Source: Petaurus breviceps papuanus
Taxonomy: Eukaryota; Chordata; Mammalia; Diprotodontia; Petauridae
Direction of reading: 5' to 3'
Length of the DNA: 64,000 bases
Assembly: GCA_028583685.1 (NCBI GenBank)
Contig: JAMXIF010000032.1
Span: 7,558,785 to 7,622,784, forward strand
A program made the translations under genes and the position numbers. The notes under the pieces are model-generated. The model saw nothing but the letters and a program-made list of their open reading frames with translations, searched no databases and had not been told where the DNA came from. Positions 22,255 to 33,640 of the stretch are shown one piece after another (position 1 is the stretch's first letter; every line of letters begins with the position of its first letter).

Positions 22255-22560
22255 ATAGTGAGTTAGCTTTAGCTGTTTAATTTCTGTAAATGCTACATGA
22301 CATAGTGAGAGGGTACAACTAGCTGCCTAGCCATCTAAAGCCCTTAACAGAACCAAGGTGCATGATGACTGGCACTCACCCAGGGATTCCACATATTTCC
22401 TCTATCTCTGTGACTCTTCAATAATCTAGGAATTTGTATATAGATTTTCATTTTGCTGTCTTTCAACTAACCACTCTCCTTTCTCTTCTCATGATGGGTT
22501 GACCATCAAAAGGGACTACTCATGGGATCATTTTCTTAAATAATTTATTTGGTTTAAATA
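22255..22560. other. Unidentified sequence
   Basis: No gene or repeat family recognised. Confidence 0.3.
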
Positions 22561-22609
22561 AAAGGAGAATAGAAACAGAAATATTACTCTCATGTAACAT
22601 AGACTACAT

Positions 22610-24567
22610 CCTGTTTGATCATTAGATTTCACCTGCCCCAGAGTAGAAACCCCTTTCTCCTTCCAAAGTACTATCACTATATATTTCTTCTAGCTTTTGT
22701 GGGAATAAGACTGTCTATAATAGAGGCCTCCATTTCCTCTCATCTCATCTTCTTATTAAACTTTTATAGTACAGCTTTTGGCCTCATTATTTCAATGACT
22801 TCTTTCTGCAAAGTTACCAATGATTTCCTATTTGCAAAATTCAATGGCCTTTTCTCAGTTCTCATTCTTCTGGACCTCTCTTAATCTTTGACACTGTCAA
22901 TCACCCTTTTCTTGATACTCTCTTCGAGAGTTTTCAGGATGCTTCTCTCTTCTGATTCTCCTCCTACCTATCTGATCACTCTTTCTCATTCTCTTTTGAT
23001 GAATCCTTGCCCAGATCATGCACTCTGACTATAAGTGGCCCTCAGGGTTCTATCCTGTGTCCTCTTCTCTTCTTCCTCTATTATACTCTTTCACTTAGTG
23101 ATTTCATCGGCTCCCATGGATCTAATTATTATCTTTATGCTGATGATTCTCAAATCTACCTAACCAGTCCTAATCTCTTTGCTGACTTCTAATCTCTCCT
23201 ACAGTACAGTGACACACAGTACTACCATTTATGTCTATCGACTCTCTTGTTTACCTGTTAAATGGAAGATGGAAACCTTTGGTTAATTCAAGACTTGTTA
23301 GAAAGCCTTTCAGATATCTCCAATGGATGTCCAGTAGACATCTTAAATTCAACATGTCGAAAACAGAATTCATTATCTTTCCCCCTAAACCCTCCTGCCT
23401 TCCAAATTACCTGTTATTGTTGAGTGTCCCATCATCCTCCCAGCCTCCTGCGATGGCTACCTAGATGGCACCCTCTGCTCCTCATTGTCTCTCACATCCC
23501 GTATCCCATCTGTTGCCAAGACCCATCAATTTCACCTTTGTAATATCTCTCTAATATGTCCCCTTCTCTCTTCTGACTATTGGTTATTGACAACTCTGTT
23601 ATAGGTCCTTATTGCCTCATGCCAATACCCTGCTGATTGGGCTGCCTCACACAATCCCCTCCCCACTCCTGTCTAGTCATCATGCAGCTGCCAAAGTGAT
23701 TTTCCTAAAATACAGGCTGCACCATGTTACCTTGTTCAGTAAATTGTCTGTCTCCTCCAGTATCGAATACAAAATCTTCTGTTGGCATTCAAAGCCCTTC
23801 ATAACCTTGTTCTTCCATACCCCCCATCTTTCGAGTCTTCTTATACTTTATACTCCTAAAATACCCTGAAATCCAATGATACTGGCCCACAAATAAGATA
23901 TTCCTCTTGGTTCTGGACATTTTTTCTAACTGTCCCAAATGCCTAGAATACTCTCCTACTCATCTCTGCCCCCTGTCTCTCTGACTCCTTTCACGTCCCA
24001 GCTAAAATTCTTCCACAGAAAGCCTTTCCCAACGCCCCCCCCTTAATGCTAGTGCCTTTCTCATAAATTATTTCATATTTGTTCTGTACATTGTCCCGTC
24101 CAGCGGGACCAAGTTATTCGTGGGGCCGAGGAGGACCCAGCCTGCAAAGGAATGGGTGGGAAAGAAGGAGCGAGACCAAGCGAGTTTGTTTTAAGGTCTG
24201 AAGGTCTGAACTTTATTGCTGGTAAACAGGACTTATATACTCTTTGAGGAAGTGGGTGGGGAGAGGAATTCTTGTAAACAACTGCTGGAACATTTTGTGG
24301 TTAGGACGCCTGGTGCCGAAACACTCTGCGGCCAGCAGATTCTCGGGGCATGGTACCCGGGGGTGTGGCTTTCTCACGGGAGGGGAGAGGGTGCCTGGCC
24401 CGAAGGCCTTCGCTCCCAACGGTACATAGCTTGTTTGTACATGTCCCTTTCCTCGTTATGTCCCTCACTGTGAATGTGTAAAGGGCAAGAATTGTTTTTG
24501 TTTTCCTTTGTATCCCCAGCTGTTTAGAACAGTGGCTGTTCCACAGAAGGACCTTAATGCTTACTGA
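22610..24567 (+). mobile_element. L2 LINE, long broken copy split by a solo LTR
   Basis: L2 RT region: 'aattcaatggccttttctcagttctcattcttctgg', 'cctcagggttctatcctgtgtcc', a YADDSQIYLTSP motif at about 23140-23170, and 'cttaaattcaacatgtcgaaaac'. The 3' end is 'ccttaatgcttactgactgact' at 24567. Short open pieces at 22615-22884, 23007-23192 and 23231-23464 are its remains. A solo LTR (24092-24421) sits near the 3' end. Confidence 0.85.
24092..24421 (-). mobile_element. Solo LTR, class II-like, CpG-rich (fossil)
   Basis: A 330-bp unit flanked by the 6-bp repeat GTACAT (24086-24091 and 24422-24427), with L2 sequence continuing on both sides. Read on the minus strand it has TATA ('agtatataag') about 25 bp before 'aataaag', a compact promoter and poly(A) layout, and ends 'ggacgggaca'. 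Many CpG sites survive, unlike its surroundings. Confidence 0.8.
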
Positions 24568-24587
24568 CTGACTTTAAACTACACTTG

Positions 24588-24758
24588 AAGGGGTGGCTAG
24601 GTGGTGCAGTGAATAGAGCACTGGCCCTGGAGTCAGGAGGACCTGAGTTCAAATCTGGCCTCAGACACTTGACACGCTTACTAGCAGTGTGACCTTGGGC
24701 AAGTCACTTAGCCCCAATTGCCCTCCAAAAAGCAAAAAAAAAAGAATTAAAAAAAAAT
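24588..24758 (+). mobile_element. WSINE1-like SINE
   Basis: Complete unit 'aaggggtggctaggtggtgcag' to 'ccccaattgccc' plus an A-tail. The 12-bp duplication 'aaactacacttg' (24576-24587 and 24759-24770) is exact. Confidence 0.95.
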
Positions 24759-24774
24759 AAACTACACTTGGATA

Positions 24775-25323
24775 CTCTCTCTCCACCTTTACCCTCTCCT
24801 ATTTCTTTCCCCTTTTCCACTCTCTTTATTGAAGGTAGTGTCAAGTCCTAAAATAAATCAGACTAGTAAGTGGAAGAATAAAATGGCCTTAACTGAAATA
24901 ACAAGGTAGTGAACCTATCACCCTGGGGGATGTCCCACCAGGAAACTTACAGGAAAAGTTCTTAAACTCTTAGGAGAAAAGTGGGAGGGAGTTGGGAGTA
25001 AGTCCTGTTCATGAGATGCCAACACCCTCAGCAATCCCAGCAAGGAAAAACACTTTGTTCTGGCTCTTTTGTCCTTCATGCCAGGAATCCCAGAGGAAAG
25101 GAATAAGGAGGTCAGAAGCTACTTTGAAAGCTAGTTTGGCCCAAGCTGTCTTCGTTTACAAGACAATGTCCCAGAGTGGGGACTTAAGGTGTGGCTGAAC
25201 TCAACCTAATTAAAATATCTTAAGGACAGGAATGCAAGGATGTTACTGCAATTCTGATATTATTAGGATCATTAAGAGTGAGTGGCAGGTAGCTTCACAT
25301 TTTATATTAACAATTTTTCTGTC
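24775..25323. other. No gene seen; possible LTR-derived sequence
   Basis: C/T-rich start, then 'cctaaaataaatcagactag' near 24847. Short open frames show no domain. No clear boundaries. Confidence 0.3.
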
Positions 25324-25327
25324 ATTA

Positions 25328-25876
25328 TGATGAGGTGCAGACTCTGGAAACCCCCTTGAGCTCTCCTTGGGTCCTTGAGGTACAGGCTCTGGGAACCCCC
25401 CCTTGAACTTTGATTAAATCTCATCCCATTTGAGGAGGCATTTGCATGAAGCCTTAGATTCTGGCTGGGCTCAAAGTCTGTTACTAGACTTCCCACCCTT
25501 GAGTCTATCAAAATATCAATCCACCCTTGAACTGGCCTAGCCCACCATTGTAGTAGTCTCCAGGTAGCCTCCAGCAACTTCCCACCCTTAATCACTCATT
25601 GACCTCATCTGACTTCTCCTGAAGACCTTCCCAAAACTCTTCTTCTAGCCCACTCCTAAATTCCTCCCACAACCTTCTATATACAAGGCCCCATCTCACA
25701 TCATGTGGTGTGAGAATGCCATAGAATTTTCTAGCACAGATTTACTCTGTGTCCAATACAAGTGAAAGTTTAATAACATTTGCTTTTCTTTGGCTGAGAG
25801 AAGATTTGAGTCAAATTCATTCAGCAGGACCCAGCATGTAGGTATTTTGGGGTCTCGACTACCCTTAACCTCTTCA
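25328..25876 (+). mobile_element. LTR-A copy 1, solo LTR (fossil)
   Basis: Starts TGATGAGG and ends CCTCTTCA, with the 4-bp repeat ATTA on both sides (25324-25327, 25877-25880), the size made by class I (gammaretrovirus-like) elements. TATA-like 'tctatatacaagg' near 25675. Its start is duplicated: 'tgaggtgcagactctgg' then 'tgaggtacaggctctgg' about 46 bp later. Confidence 0.85.
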
Positions 25877-25880
25877 ATTA

Positions 25881-26157
25881 TATTAATAATTTTTTTTCTG
25901 TCAATAGCATAGTAACCAAAGTGACTCCATTTTGCAAAGTCCCTGTTTCTTATCTACCTAAGGGTCTCAACCCCTTCTATGGCCTCATGAATTTTGCAAG
26001 AGCCAAAATTCACACTTACTGATTTTATAACTTCTCCCCAAATTGAAGAATGTTTTAATTGTATACTGTAAACATGGGCTCTATAATGACTGTACTAACT
26101 GGTTGGATATATCAGAGTTTTGCTTTTTCACAAAGGAGCTAGACAATGCCAGAGTAC
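25881..26157. other. Unidentified sequence between LTR-A copies
   Basis: AT-rich; no gene or repeat recognised. Confidence 0.3.
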
Positions 26158-26276
26158 TGATGGGATACAGGCTCTGGGAAACCTCTTGAACTCCCCTTGA
26201 ATCTTTTCCATTTGATGAGGCATTTGCCTGAGGCCATAAGCCTTTCACTATCACTAGGGCTAAATCTCTGTTATTC
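26158..26276 (+). mobile_element. LTR-A fragment (fossil)
   Basis: 'tgatgggatacaggctctgg' and 'gatgaggcatttgcctgaggcc' are the start of LTR-A; only its first ~120 bp remain before a SINE and LTR-X. Confidence 0.75.
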
Positions 26277-26418
26277 TTTTTTTTTTTTTAAAGCAATCGG
26301 GGTTAAGTAACTTGCTCAAGGTTACACGGCCAGTTATTTCTGGGTGTGGTGCTGAGTATCTGAGCCCAGATTTGATCCAGGTCATCCCGACACTGGAGCT
26401 GGTGCTCTTACTCAGCTC
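26277..26418 (-). mobile_element. 'ggccaggtggctcag' SINE subfamily, copy 3
   Basis: T-tail, 'gcaatcggggttaagtaactt', 'tgagcccagatttgatcc', 'ggtgctcttactcagc'. It lacks the last ~25 bp of the head. The 14-bp duplication 'aatctctgttattc' (26263-26276 and 26419-26432) is exact. Confidence 0.9.
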
Positions 26419-26883
26419 AATCTCTGTTATTCTTGAGTGGGATAAAAAGTGATGACTTCTCAAAAATTTAATAATAGATTGCCTGGACCCCAGACTGAAG
26501 TTTCTATTAATTAGATATGTGAGAGAGGTGAAAACTTCTCAGACTGTAACCTAAGATTTAGTACGATTTACAACCAGTAGCCAGAAGCTCAGGCTTGAGT
26601 TTAAGAATTTGGGACCCTTGTCCTGCTTTTTGGTCCTGAAGTTGAAGTGTTGTCAGCTAAGCATATGTGTGGGAGGGAAAAGTGAAAACTCTTCAAATTT
26701 GACCACAGGCCCAGAATTCCCAGATTTGAATTTCCACTGACCATCATCTGGCCTGTACAAATATAAAATTGGAAATCCTGTTGCCAAACTCCAGACAGGT
26801 CACCATGACCTAAAATCCCCATGATTCATAAAATATCTTCTATTTTACATGTTTCTTCTGCTTTTGAAGAGGTCATCATAAAA

Positions 26884-27465
26884 TGTTGAGGTATAGAGTT
26901 AGGGGTACTCGAGATCCCAAAATACCAACACTCCAGGTCCTGCCAAATGAATTCAACTCAAGTCTCCTTAGTCAAAGGAAAGCAAAGTTTATTAAAGATT
27001 CACCATAATGGGGAGACTCTTAAGGAGCCTAGGTATCTGTGATGCTCATACCAGACAAGTAGCAAGAATAATCTGACACATAGTGAGTCTGCACTAGATA
27101 ATTCTCAGGTGCTCTCACAACTCATGGAGGCAAGATGGGGTCTTATATACAGAAAGGCTGTGGGAGGAACTTAGGGGGTGCTCTAGAGGAGGAGTTTGGG
27201 GAGGGTCTTCAGGAGGAGTCAATGAGGTCAGACTCCAGTGATGAGAGATTAAGGGTGGGAAGTAGATGGAGGCTACCTGGAGATGAGACAATGGAGGGTG
27301 TGGGAGGATAAAGGGTGGGAGCTAGCTGGACAAAGGAGGGCTAGGCTAGTAAGAGGTTTGGGTGAGCCACACTGAAAGGCTTATGGCCTCAGGCAAATGC
27401 CTCATCACATGGGAAGATTCAATCAGAGTTGGGGGTGGTGGGTTCCCAGAGCCTGAACCTCATCA
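26884..27465 (-). mobile_element. LTR-A copy 3 nested in LTR-X (fossil)
   Basis: The minus-strand LTR-A spans from 'tgttgaggtatagagttagg' to 'cctgaacctcatca'. LTR-X sequence resumes directly after it, so this insertion is younger than LTR-X copy 1. No clear flanking duplication. Confidence 0.8.
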
Positions 27466-27508
27466 CTTTCATATTTATATTGATACTGCTGCCACCTTAC
27501 TTGCTGTG

Positions 27509-27700
27509 TAGGCAGATTTGTGGTTGGTTTGCAATCCTGTCAAGTTGAGATTTTTTCAGCCACTTCCCTGCTTTCTTATATCTGGGGTAAAATTAGATTG
27601 TGAGCCTAAGCTCCTAATTATTGGGAGTGAAGGTCAGTGAGGGAAGTGGGTGAAAAAATCTCAACTTGACAGGATTGCAAACCAACCACAAATCTGCCTA
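27509..27700. repeat. Near-perfect inverted repeat (61-bp arms, 70-bp loop)
   Basis: Arm 27509-27569 ('taggcagatttgtggttgg'...) is the reverse complement of 27640-27700 with one mismatch that I can see; the loop is 27570-27639. The equivalent part of LTR-X copy 2 (about 40880-40990) has no such palindrome. Confidence 0.93.
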
Positions 27701-27840
27701 CGTTGGCTTCACCTACCAGACTGCCTCTGGTGGGATGACACCCCTCCTTGCAAGGTTGTAGTAAATAAAAGTCTGTCTTTCCTAGAGAAACCTCTGAGTT
27801 ACTGATTTTATTTGAGCAAGGGTCTTTTGTGCCACACACT

Positions 27841-28326
27841 CTTAACCTAACCTAGCTACTTTCCACCCTTGATCCTATCAAAATATCTATACCCAAATTT
27901 GTTACCCTTACACTAGCCTGGCCCTCCTCCATAGGCCATCCCTAAGTAGCCTCCAGCTACTTCCCACCCTTAATCCCATTCCTGGAGTCTGACCTCAGTC
28001 CTGTCAAGATCCTCCTTAAGACCCTCCCCAAACCCCTCCTCCAGACAACCCCTAGATCTCTCCCACAGTCTTTCTGTATATAAGATACATCTTGCCTCCT
28101 TGAAGGGGCTGAGATTCTATCTAGTGCAGACTCAGTCTGTCAGATTGTTCTGGCCCCTTGTCAATACAAGTGTCATAAATGCTTAAGCTCCTAAGAATCT
28201 ACCCATAATGGCAAATCTTTAACAAACTTTGTTTTACTTTGATGGAGAGAAGGCTTGAGTCAAATTCATTTGGCAGGACTTGGTGTGTTGGTATTTTGGG
28301 GTCTTGGGTGCCCCTAAACCTCAATA
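27841..28326 (+). mobile_element. LTR-A copy 2, 5' truncated (fossil)
   Basis: 'cctagctactttccacccttgatcc', TATA 'ctgtatataagatac' near 28074, U5-like 'ggcaggacttggtgtgttggtattttgggg', end 'ctaaacctcaata'. It abuts the end of LTR-X copy 1. Confidence 0.75.
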
Positions 28327-29300
28327 ACGCAACTAGATCAGGAGGACTTCTGAAGCCTAGGGCTGGTTGACTTACCAATGATGGTTACTTTTCAAGATGT
28401 CTGCAACTGTTGGAACTGCTGGGGAACTAATAAAGCTACCCCTTGCCCCAATATTCTAACTTCCTTACCAGTCCCACTGAACAGCAGGCATGTCCTGATT
28501 TAACCACACAATCTGGCTTTCACCACACCACAGGCCCCCAGACTCAATCATAAGCCCCTTTGAATAACAGGCCCACTGCCCCTACCTAGCCACTGCCCCC
28601 TACCCTAAGTCAATATCCTAACTTCTTCATATAGGCCTCCCTGGCTCACCAGAACAATAGGTGTGTGCAGGAACCCATATTCCCCACAGAAACAGCAGGC
28701 AAGTCCATGTGATGGCCCCTCAGCCACTACCTCTAAATAGCCCCTAAACCCATTCCTCATATTTCCCACAGAAATAAGAGGTGTGCCCATGCACTCAATC
28801 ACAATTACATCTAATCTCAGACTACCACAATAGCCAGCCAATCAGAAAGCAGCAGGACCTGGATGTCCAAGCAGGACGAGAACCCCCAAACAATAGAAGG
28901 AACTTTCCCTAAGTAGGCACCTGTGCAAAAATATAAAAAGCTATCCGTTAGGTGAATTTATGATGGAGAGAGGCTTGTTATAATATCATGATCATACATA
29001 CAAGCTCTGCATCACCCAAGGGTTTTTCTGTATGCATTGTGCAGTTCCACTGAGGCTGGGACCCCTTCTCTGTTACCCAATCCTTTAACAAACCTAGGTA
29101 TTCCTGCCTTTTTAATATTCATAATTTATGTTGTGTAATCAACATCATTACACTATAAAATTTGCCCATGTAGCACCATGTAACTAAATTACTGGTTAGC
29201 CTGTTAGAGGCATCATTCTCCATAAAAGTCTTTACTTGGCTCTGAGAATTCATTGATGTTGACAACCTGCAACAAACCATGGAACCACAACAGTAATAAC
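28327..29300 (+). mobile_element. Probable LTR/ERV-derived sequence, unclassified (fossil)
   Basis: C-rich U3-like stretch with repeated 'caggcatgtcc' / 'caggcaagtcc' and 'acaataggtgtgtgcagg' motifs, then 'aaaaatataaaaagctatcc' (TATA-like, about 28929). 28800-28850 ('ctaccacaatagccagccaatcag') resembles 37425-37455 and 37892-37920, so it is a repeat family. No gene. Confidence 0.45.
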
Positions 29301-30590
29301 ATGCAGGCAGCTTACCTTGGCGTACTCTGGGTGGTTGCTATTTGTTTGACATCATTATAATGCTGTTCTAATTTCCCCTCCAACTTTAGTGCCTAGATTT
29401 GACCCTATACTCCTCTTTCTGCCACCTCTCTCCCCTCTCACTTCTCCCTCTCCCTCATCCTCTATCTCCCTATCCCTCTTATCTACCTGTTATATGGGAG
29501 CTGGATACCTTCCGTTAACTCAGGACTAGTTTAGAAAGCCCAATAAATAATTATTAACAAGGTTGTGGCTATCAAGGCAAAAAGGACACCAGGGTGTCAC
29601 CTTCAGGGTCTGAGGAACAGAACTCCCCAGGATGTAGAATTTTGTGGTGTTTGTCTTTCTCTGCTGCTCAGTACTGGAAAAAGATGAACCCCAGGTTCTT
29701 CTACAGGTCCCCACCCACCCACCCAGGTATCTGTGGCATTGTCTGACTACCCATAAATCTAATGTTGATCAGGGTGAGGTAGAGGGATGAGCAGAGCCCC
29801 AGGCTCCACTGTGTCCCTTCAGAACCTTCAACTTGACCTTCAAAAGCAAGAGGACAAGCATCCTGCTTCACTATTGCCTTGGAAGTCAATTCATCCAAAA
29901 GAATTCAATGCCAAGGACACATTCGTATTTAATCGCCTTGCCCCTCTGCAGCTTTTTTAGCTGACTAATGTCACACCTCCTCAATATTACTTTGAACAAA
30001 CACACATATTTTACATGCAAGAAAATTCTACTCTCCATGGCACCTAGGTATTATTTTATATTGTCAAGTTGAATGTTTTCCAATGAAGGCTCAAAGTTTC
30101 AAGCATACAAGAGTACACAAAGGCAACAGTTTTCAAACATGGGAGAGGGTACAATTTTGGAAACTTTCCCAGTCTTCACTAATGCCTTATCCCTTCTCTT
30201 TCTGAGTTCCATTTTTAGCCACCTTTTTTCCAAGTTTTAAGTGTTAATATAATTAATACCTTCATTTTGTGGTGTATTATTGACCATTTCCTTGTGCAGA
30301 TTTAATCCATTACTTCTATAGTTTTATTTTGTTTTAAGCATTAAAGGGCTTCTGGTGCCATCCCATGCTGATTTGTGCATTGAATTGACCCAGAAAAGTC
30401 ATGCATGACTGCTGCTTCAACACTACTAAAGACTCTCTGTCCACCAGAGTATCCTGTACTTTAGGACCAGATTTATGGACCATTTTTATATAGTCCCTTG
30501 CCATCTCTTATAGTCAGCTTTTGTTACTTACATTTCCTTAAATCTTGGCATATATTCTTTCTTTTAAATCTAAGTTAGTTAGTGCAAGAA
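29301..30590. other. No gene seen; unidentified sequence
   Basis: C/T-rich run at 29395-29485. Adjacent minus-strand open frames at 29526-29898 show no recognised domain. The rest is AT-rich and apparently unique. Confidence 0.35.
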
Positions 30591-30765
30591 GATGAGAAAT
30601 TAAGTGTTAAAAAAGGGGGGGGGTGGTGAAGCTTATATCTGAGGGCAGAATAAGGTAAACCTCAACCAAGCTATTCAAACTCTTGCCCTGAGAGAGGAGG
30701 AACAACTTTACCCAGTTACCCAGGGCACAATAAGGTAGGAGGCCCTTACATAATGAAATAATAAA
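30591..30765. other. Unidentified sequence with a G run
   Basis: 'aaaaaagggggggggtggtg' at about 30609; no gene. Confidence 0.3.
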
Positions 30766-31689
30766 AACTGCGTCTTATTTTCCTCAGTCAGGCTGTTGAC
30801 TCTCATTTCATAATTTTCTTGCATCGTTCTCATTTCTCTTCCCAATTTTTCCTCCACTTTTCTTATTTGCTTCTTAAGGTCCTCTATGGCCTGTAACCAG
30901 CTCATATTTTTCTTTGAAGCTTTTGGTGCAAGAGTTCTGACTTCACTGTCTTCCTCCTGTTCCATGTTTTCATCCTTTTTGTCACCAAAATAGGAATGTA
31001 AAGATGGGGTGCTCTGTTTATTTTGTTTCCTTTGCCTGGTCATGTCACCACTCAGTCACTTGACCCCTGGGCTTTTTGCCACAGTAGGTCTCTGCCACCA
31101 GACAGGGGAGCTTCATTCCAAACAATGGGGTTTTCTCAACTGCCGGAGGTATTAGATGGGTACCCTCTCTGAAGCCTCCACATGCTCTGGCAAGCTAATT
31201 GCATACCCCAGGACCTCCACCCTAGACCGAAATCCAGATCCAAACAGGTTAAAGCAAGAGCAATTACCCCTCATACTGGTCACTTCGTCACCCTACACTC
31301 TGCAGACCAGTAGGTGAAGCTGCCGTGTGGGGTGACTGCATAGCTGCAGCACCTCAGCTGCTTCTCACCCTGGGGGCAAAGGCCGACACATTCCCAACTA
31401 CTGGATCCCAAAGTCCACACTGCACTGACCTCTCACTTTGTCCTTAGCATCTATGTGTTGATAAATCTGGAAACAGCCACAGCTGCTGCTGTTCTGAAGT
31501 CCCTCCAACCGGTGGCTGGTCAGGCTGGCCCTGGGGCTAAAACCTCTGGCTCATGCTGGTGGATTCCTGCCAGCCTGCCAGGCTGTCCTCAGGGGAGGTT
31601 AGCTTCTCTGTGTCATTTTGTGGGTTCTGTAGCTCCAAAGTTTGTTCAGAGTCCCCTTTTACATGAATTGGGGGAGGTGGAACTTAACA
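30766..31689 (-). mobile_element. HAL1/L1 5' part: 5' UTR and start of ORF1
   Basis: Minus-strand 5' UTR ('acttttcacat'-type region to 'gaattgggggaggtggaac' at 31689) and the ORF1 start at 31043. The open piece begins MTRQRKQNKQSTPSLHSYFG and continues through the coiled-coil segment (KVEEKLGREMRTMQENYEMR) until about 30766, where HAL1 similarity stops. Truncated, with no ORF1 C-terminus. Confidence 0.85.
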
Positions 31690-31868
31690 TTGGTTTTAAA
31701 AACTTTGAGTTCCACATTCTCTCTCTCCCTTCCCACCTATACTCATAGACAAAGCAAGCAATTTAATATAGGTTATACATGTGTAGTTATGCAAAACGCT
31801 TGCGTAATAGTCATGTTGTAAAAGATTAACTATATTTTCCTCCATCCTATCCCACTGCCTGCTTATTC

Positions 31869-32513
31869 TAAAGAGGTTATCCATAAAGAGGTTTAAGGTT
31901 TCTGTGGAGACCCCAAAATACCAACATGCCATGTCCTGCTGAATGAATTAGACTCAAGTCTTCTCTCAGCCAAAGAAAAGTAAAGTTTATTAAAAGTTTG
32001 CCTGCATTAGACACAGAGTAAATCTGTGCTAGGTCATTCTATGTGCTCTCACTATTCTATGGCTGGTGCTCTCACTATTCTATGGCACTCTCACCTACAT
32101 GGCATTCTATGGAGCTCTCATAAACATGAAGACAAGACAGCGTCTTATATATAGAAGGTTGTGGGAGGAATCTAGGGATGGTCTGGGGGGAGAGTTTGGG
32201 GAGGGTCTTCAGGAAGAGTTCATGAGGTCAATGAGTGATTAAAGGTGGGAGATTGCTGGAGGCTACAGACAATGGTGGGCTAGGCCAGTTCAAGGGTGGT
32301 ATTGATATTTTGATAGGCTCAATAGTGGAAAGTAGATGAACAATGGAGGCCTAGGCTAGTAACTAGGCTAGAGTTAGTAGTTAGCAGTTAGTAACTAGGA
32401 TAGAGGTTTGGGCCCAGTCACAATGTAAGGCTTATTGCCTCATGCAAATGCCTCATCAAATGAGACAATTTAATCAAGAGTCCAAGGGGGCTCCCAGAGC
32501 CCATACCTCATCA
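31869..32513 (-). mobile_element. LTR-A copy 4, solo LTR in the HAL1 3' UTR (fossil)
   Basis: Ends 'cctcatca', the reverse of TGATGAGG, and is flanked by the 4-bp repeat ATTC (31865-31868, 32514-32517) with HAL1 3' UTR on both sides. 645 bp. TATA in reverse near 32150 ('cttatatatag'). Contains short internal repeats 'tctcactattctatgg' and 'agtaactag'. Confidence 0.85.
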
Positions 32514-33482
32514 ATTCTATTCTCTCCTTTAACCCTGTCCCTTCTCAAAAGTGTTTGTTTCTGATTATCTCCTCCCCCATCTTCCCTCCCTTCTATCATA
32601 CCCCCTTCTGTTACACCCTTTCCCCCTGCTTTTCTGTTGAATAAGATAGATTTGCCATGCCTTGCCCTATTGAGTGTGTATGTTATTTCCTCCTTAAGCC
32701 AAATCTGATGAGAGTAAATTCATTCATTTCCTCTCACTTCCCCCTCTTCCCCTCCACTGTAAAAGCTTTTTATTGTGTAGAAACTGCTAGATTTTGTGTT
32801 ATCCTGATTGTATTTCCACAATACTTGAATTTTTTCTTTCTGGCTGCTTGCAATATTTTCTCCTTGACCTGGAAACTCTGGGATTTGGTTTCAATATCCC
32901 TGGGAGTTTTCTTTTGGGGATCTCTTTCAAGAGGTGATCAGTTTGATTCTTTCAATTTCTATTTTACTCTCTGGTTCTAGAATATCAGGGAAGTTTTCCT
33001 CAATTTCTTAAAAGATGATGTCTAGGCTCTTTTTTTGATCATCAATTTCAGGTAGTCCAATAATTTTTAAGTTACCTCTCTTGGATCTATTTTCCAGGCC
33101 AGTGTTTTCACACTAGCAAACAGATTCCTATTTTTTCATTCTTTTGGTTTTGTTCTATAATGTCTTGATTTCTCATAAAGTCATTAGCTTCCACTTCCTC
33201 CATTCTAATTTTTAAGGAATTCTTTTCTTCAATGAGCTTTTGGACTTCCTTTTCCATTTGGTCAATTCTACTTTTGAAAGCATTCTTTTCCTCATAGGCT
33301 TTTTGGACCTCTTTTGCCATTTGGGTTAGTCTATTTTTTTAAGATGTTATTTTCCTCAGTATTTTTGGGGTCTCCTTTGGCAAGCTATTGACTCATTTTT
33401 TTCCATGATTTTCTTGCATCACTCTCATTTCTCTTCCCATTTTTATCTCTACTTCTCTTATTTGATTTTCAAAATCCTTTTT

Positions 33483-33640
33483 TTTTTATTTTTGCAGGGG
33501 GAAAGCAGGGCAATTGAGGTTAAGTGACTTGCCCAAGGTCACACAGGGAGTAAGTGTTAAGTGTCTGAGGCCAGATTTGAATTCAGGTCCTTCTGACTCC
33601 AGGGCCAGTGCTCTATTCACTGTCCCACCTAGCAGCCCCT
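33483..33640 (-). mobile_element. WSINE1-like SINE inside HAL1 ORF1
   Basis: 'gggcaattgaggttaagtgactt' to 'ctctattcactgtcccaccta'. The 13-bp duplication 'caaaatccttttt' (33470-33482 and 33641-33653) is exact. Confidence 0.93.

Larger units (their letters stand above)
26434..27838 (+). mobile_element. LTR-X copy 1, split by LTR-A copy 3 (fossil)
   Basis: Starts TGAGTGGGATAAAAAGTG and ends 'ttttgtgccacaca'. It matches 40384-41159 over most of its length. About 820 bp without the nested LTR-A at 26884-27465. Late part: 'gactgcctctggtgggatgac', polyadenylation signal 'aataaaagtc'. It contains a long hairpin (27509-27700) absent from the other copy. Confidence 0.75.

Noticed and set aside
29526-29898. 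Adjacent minus-strand open frames as a possible exon or retrogene
   Set aside because: No recognised domain, no splice or poly(A) evidence, low-complexity neighbours.
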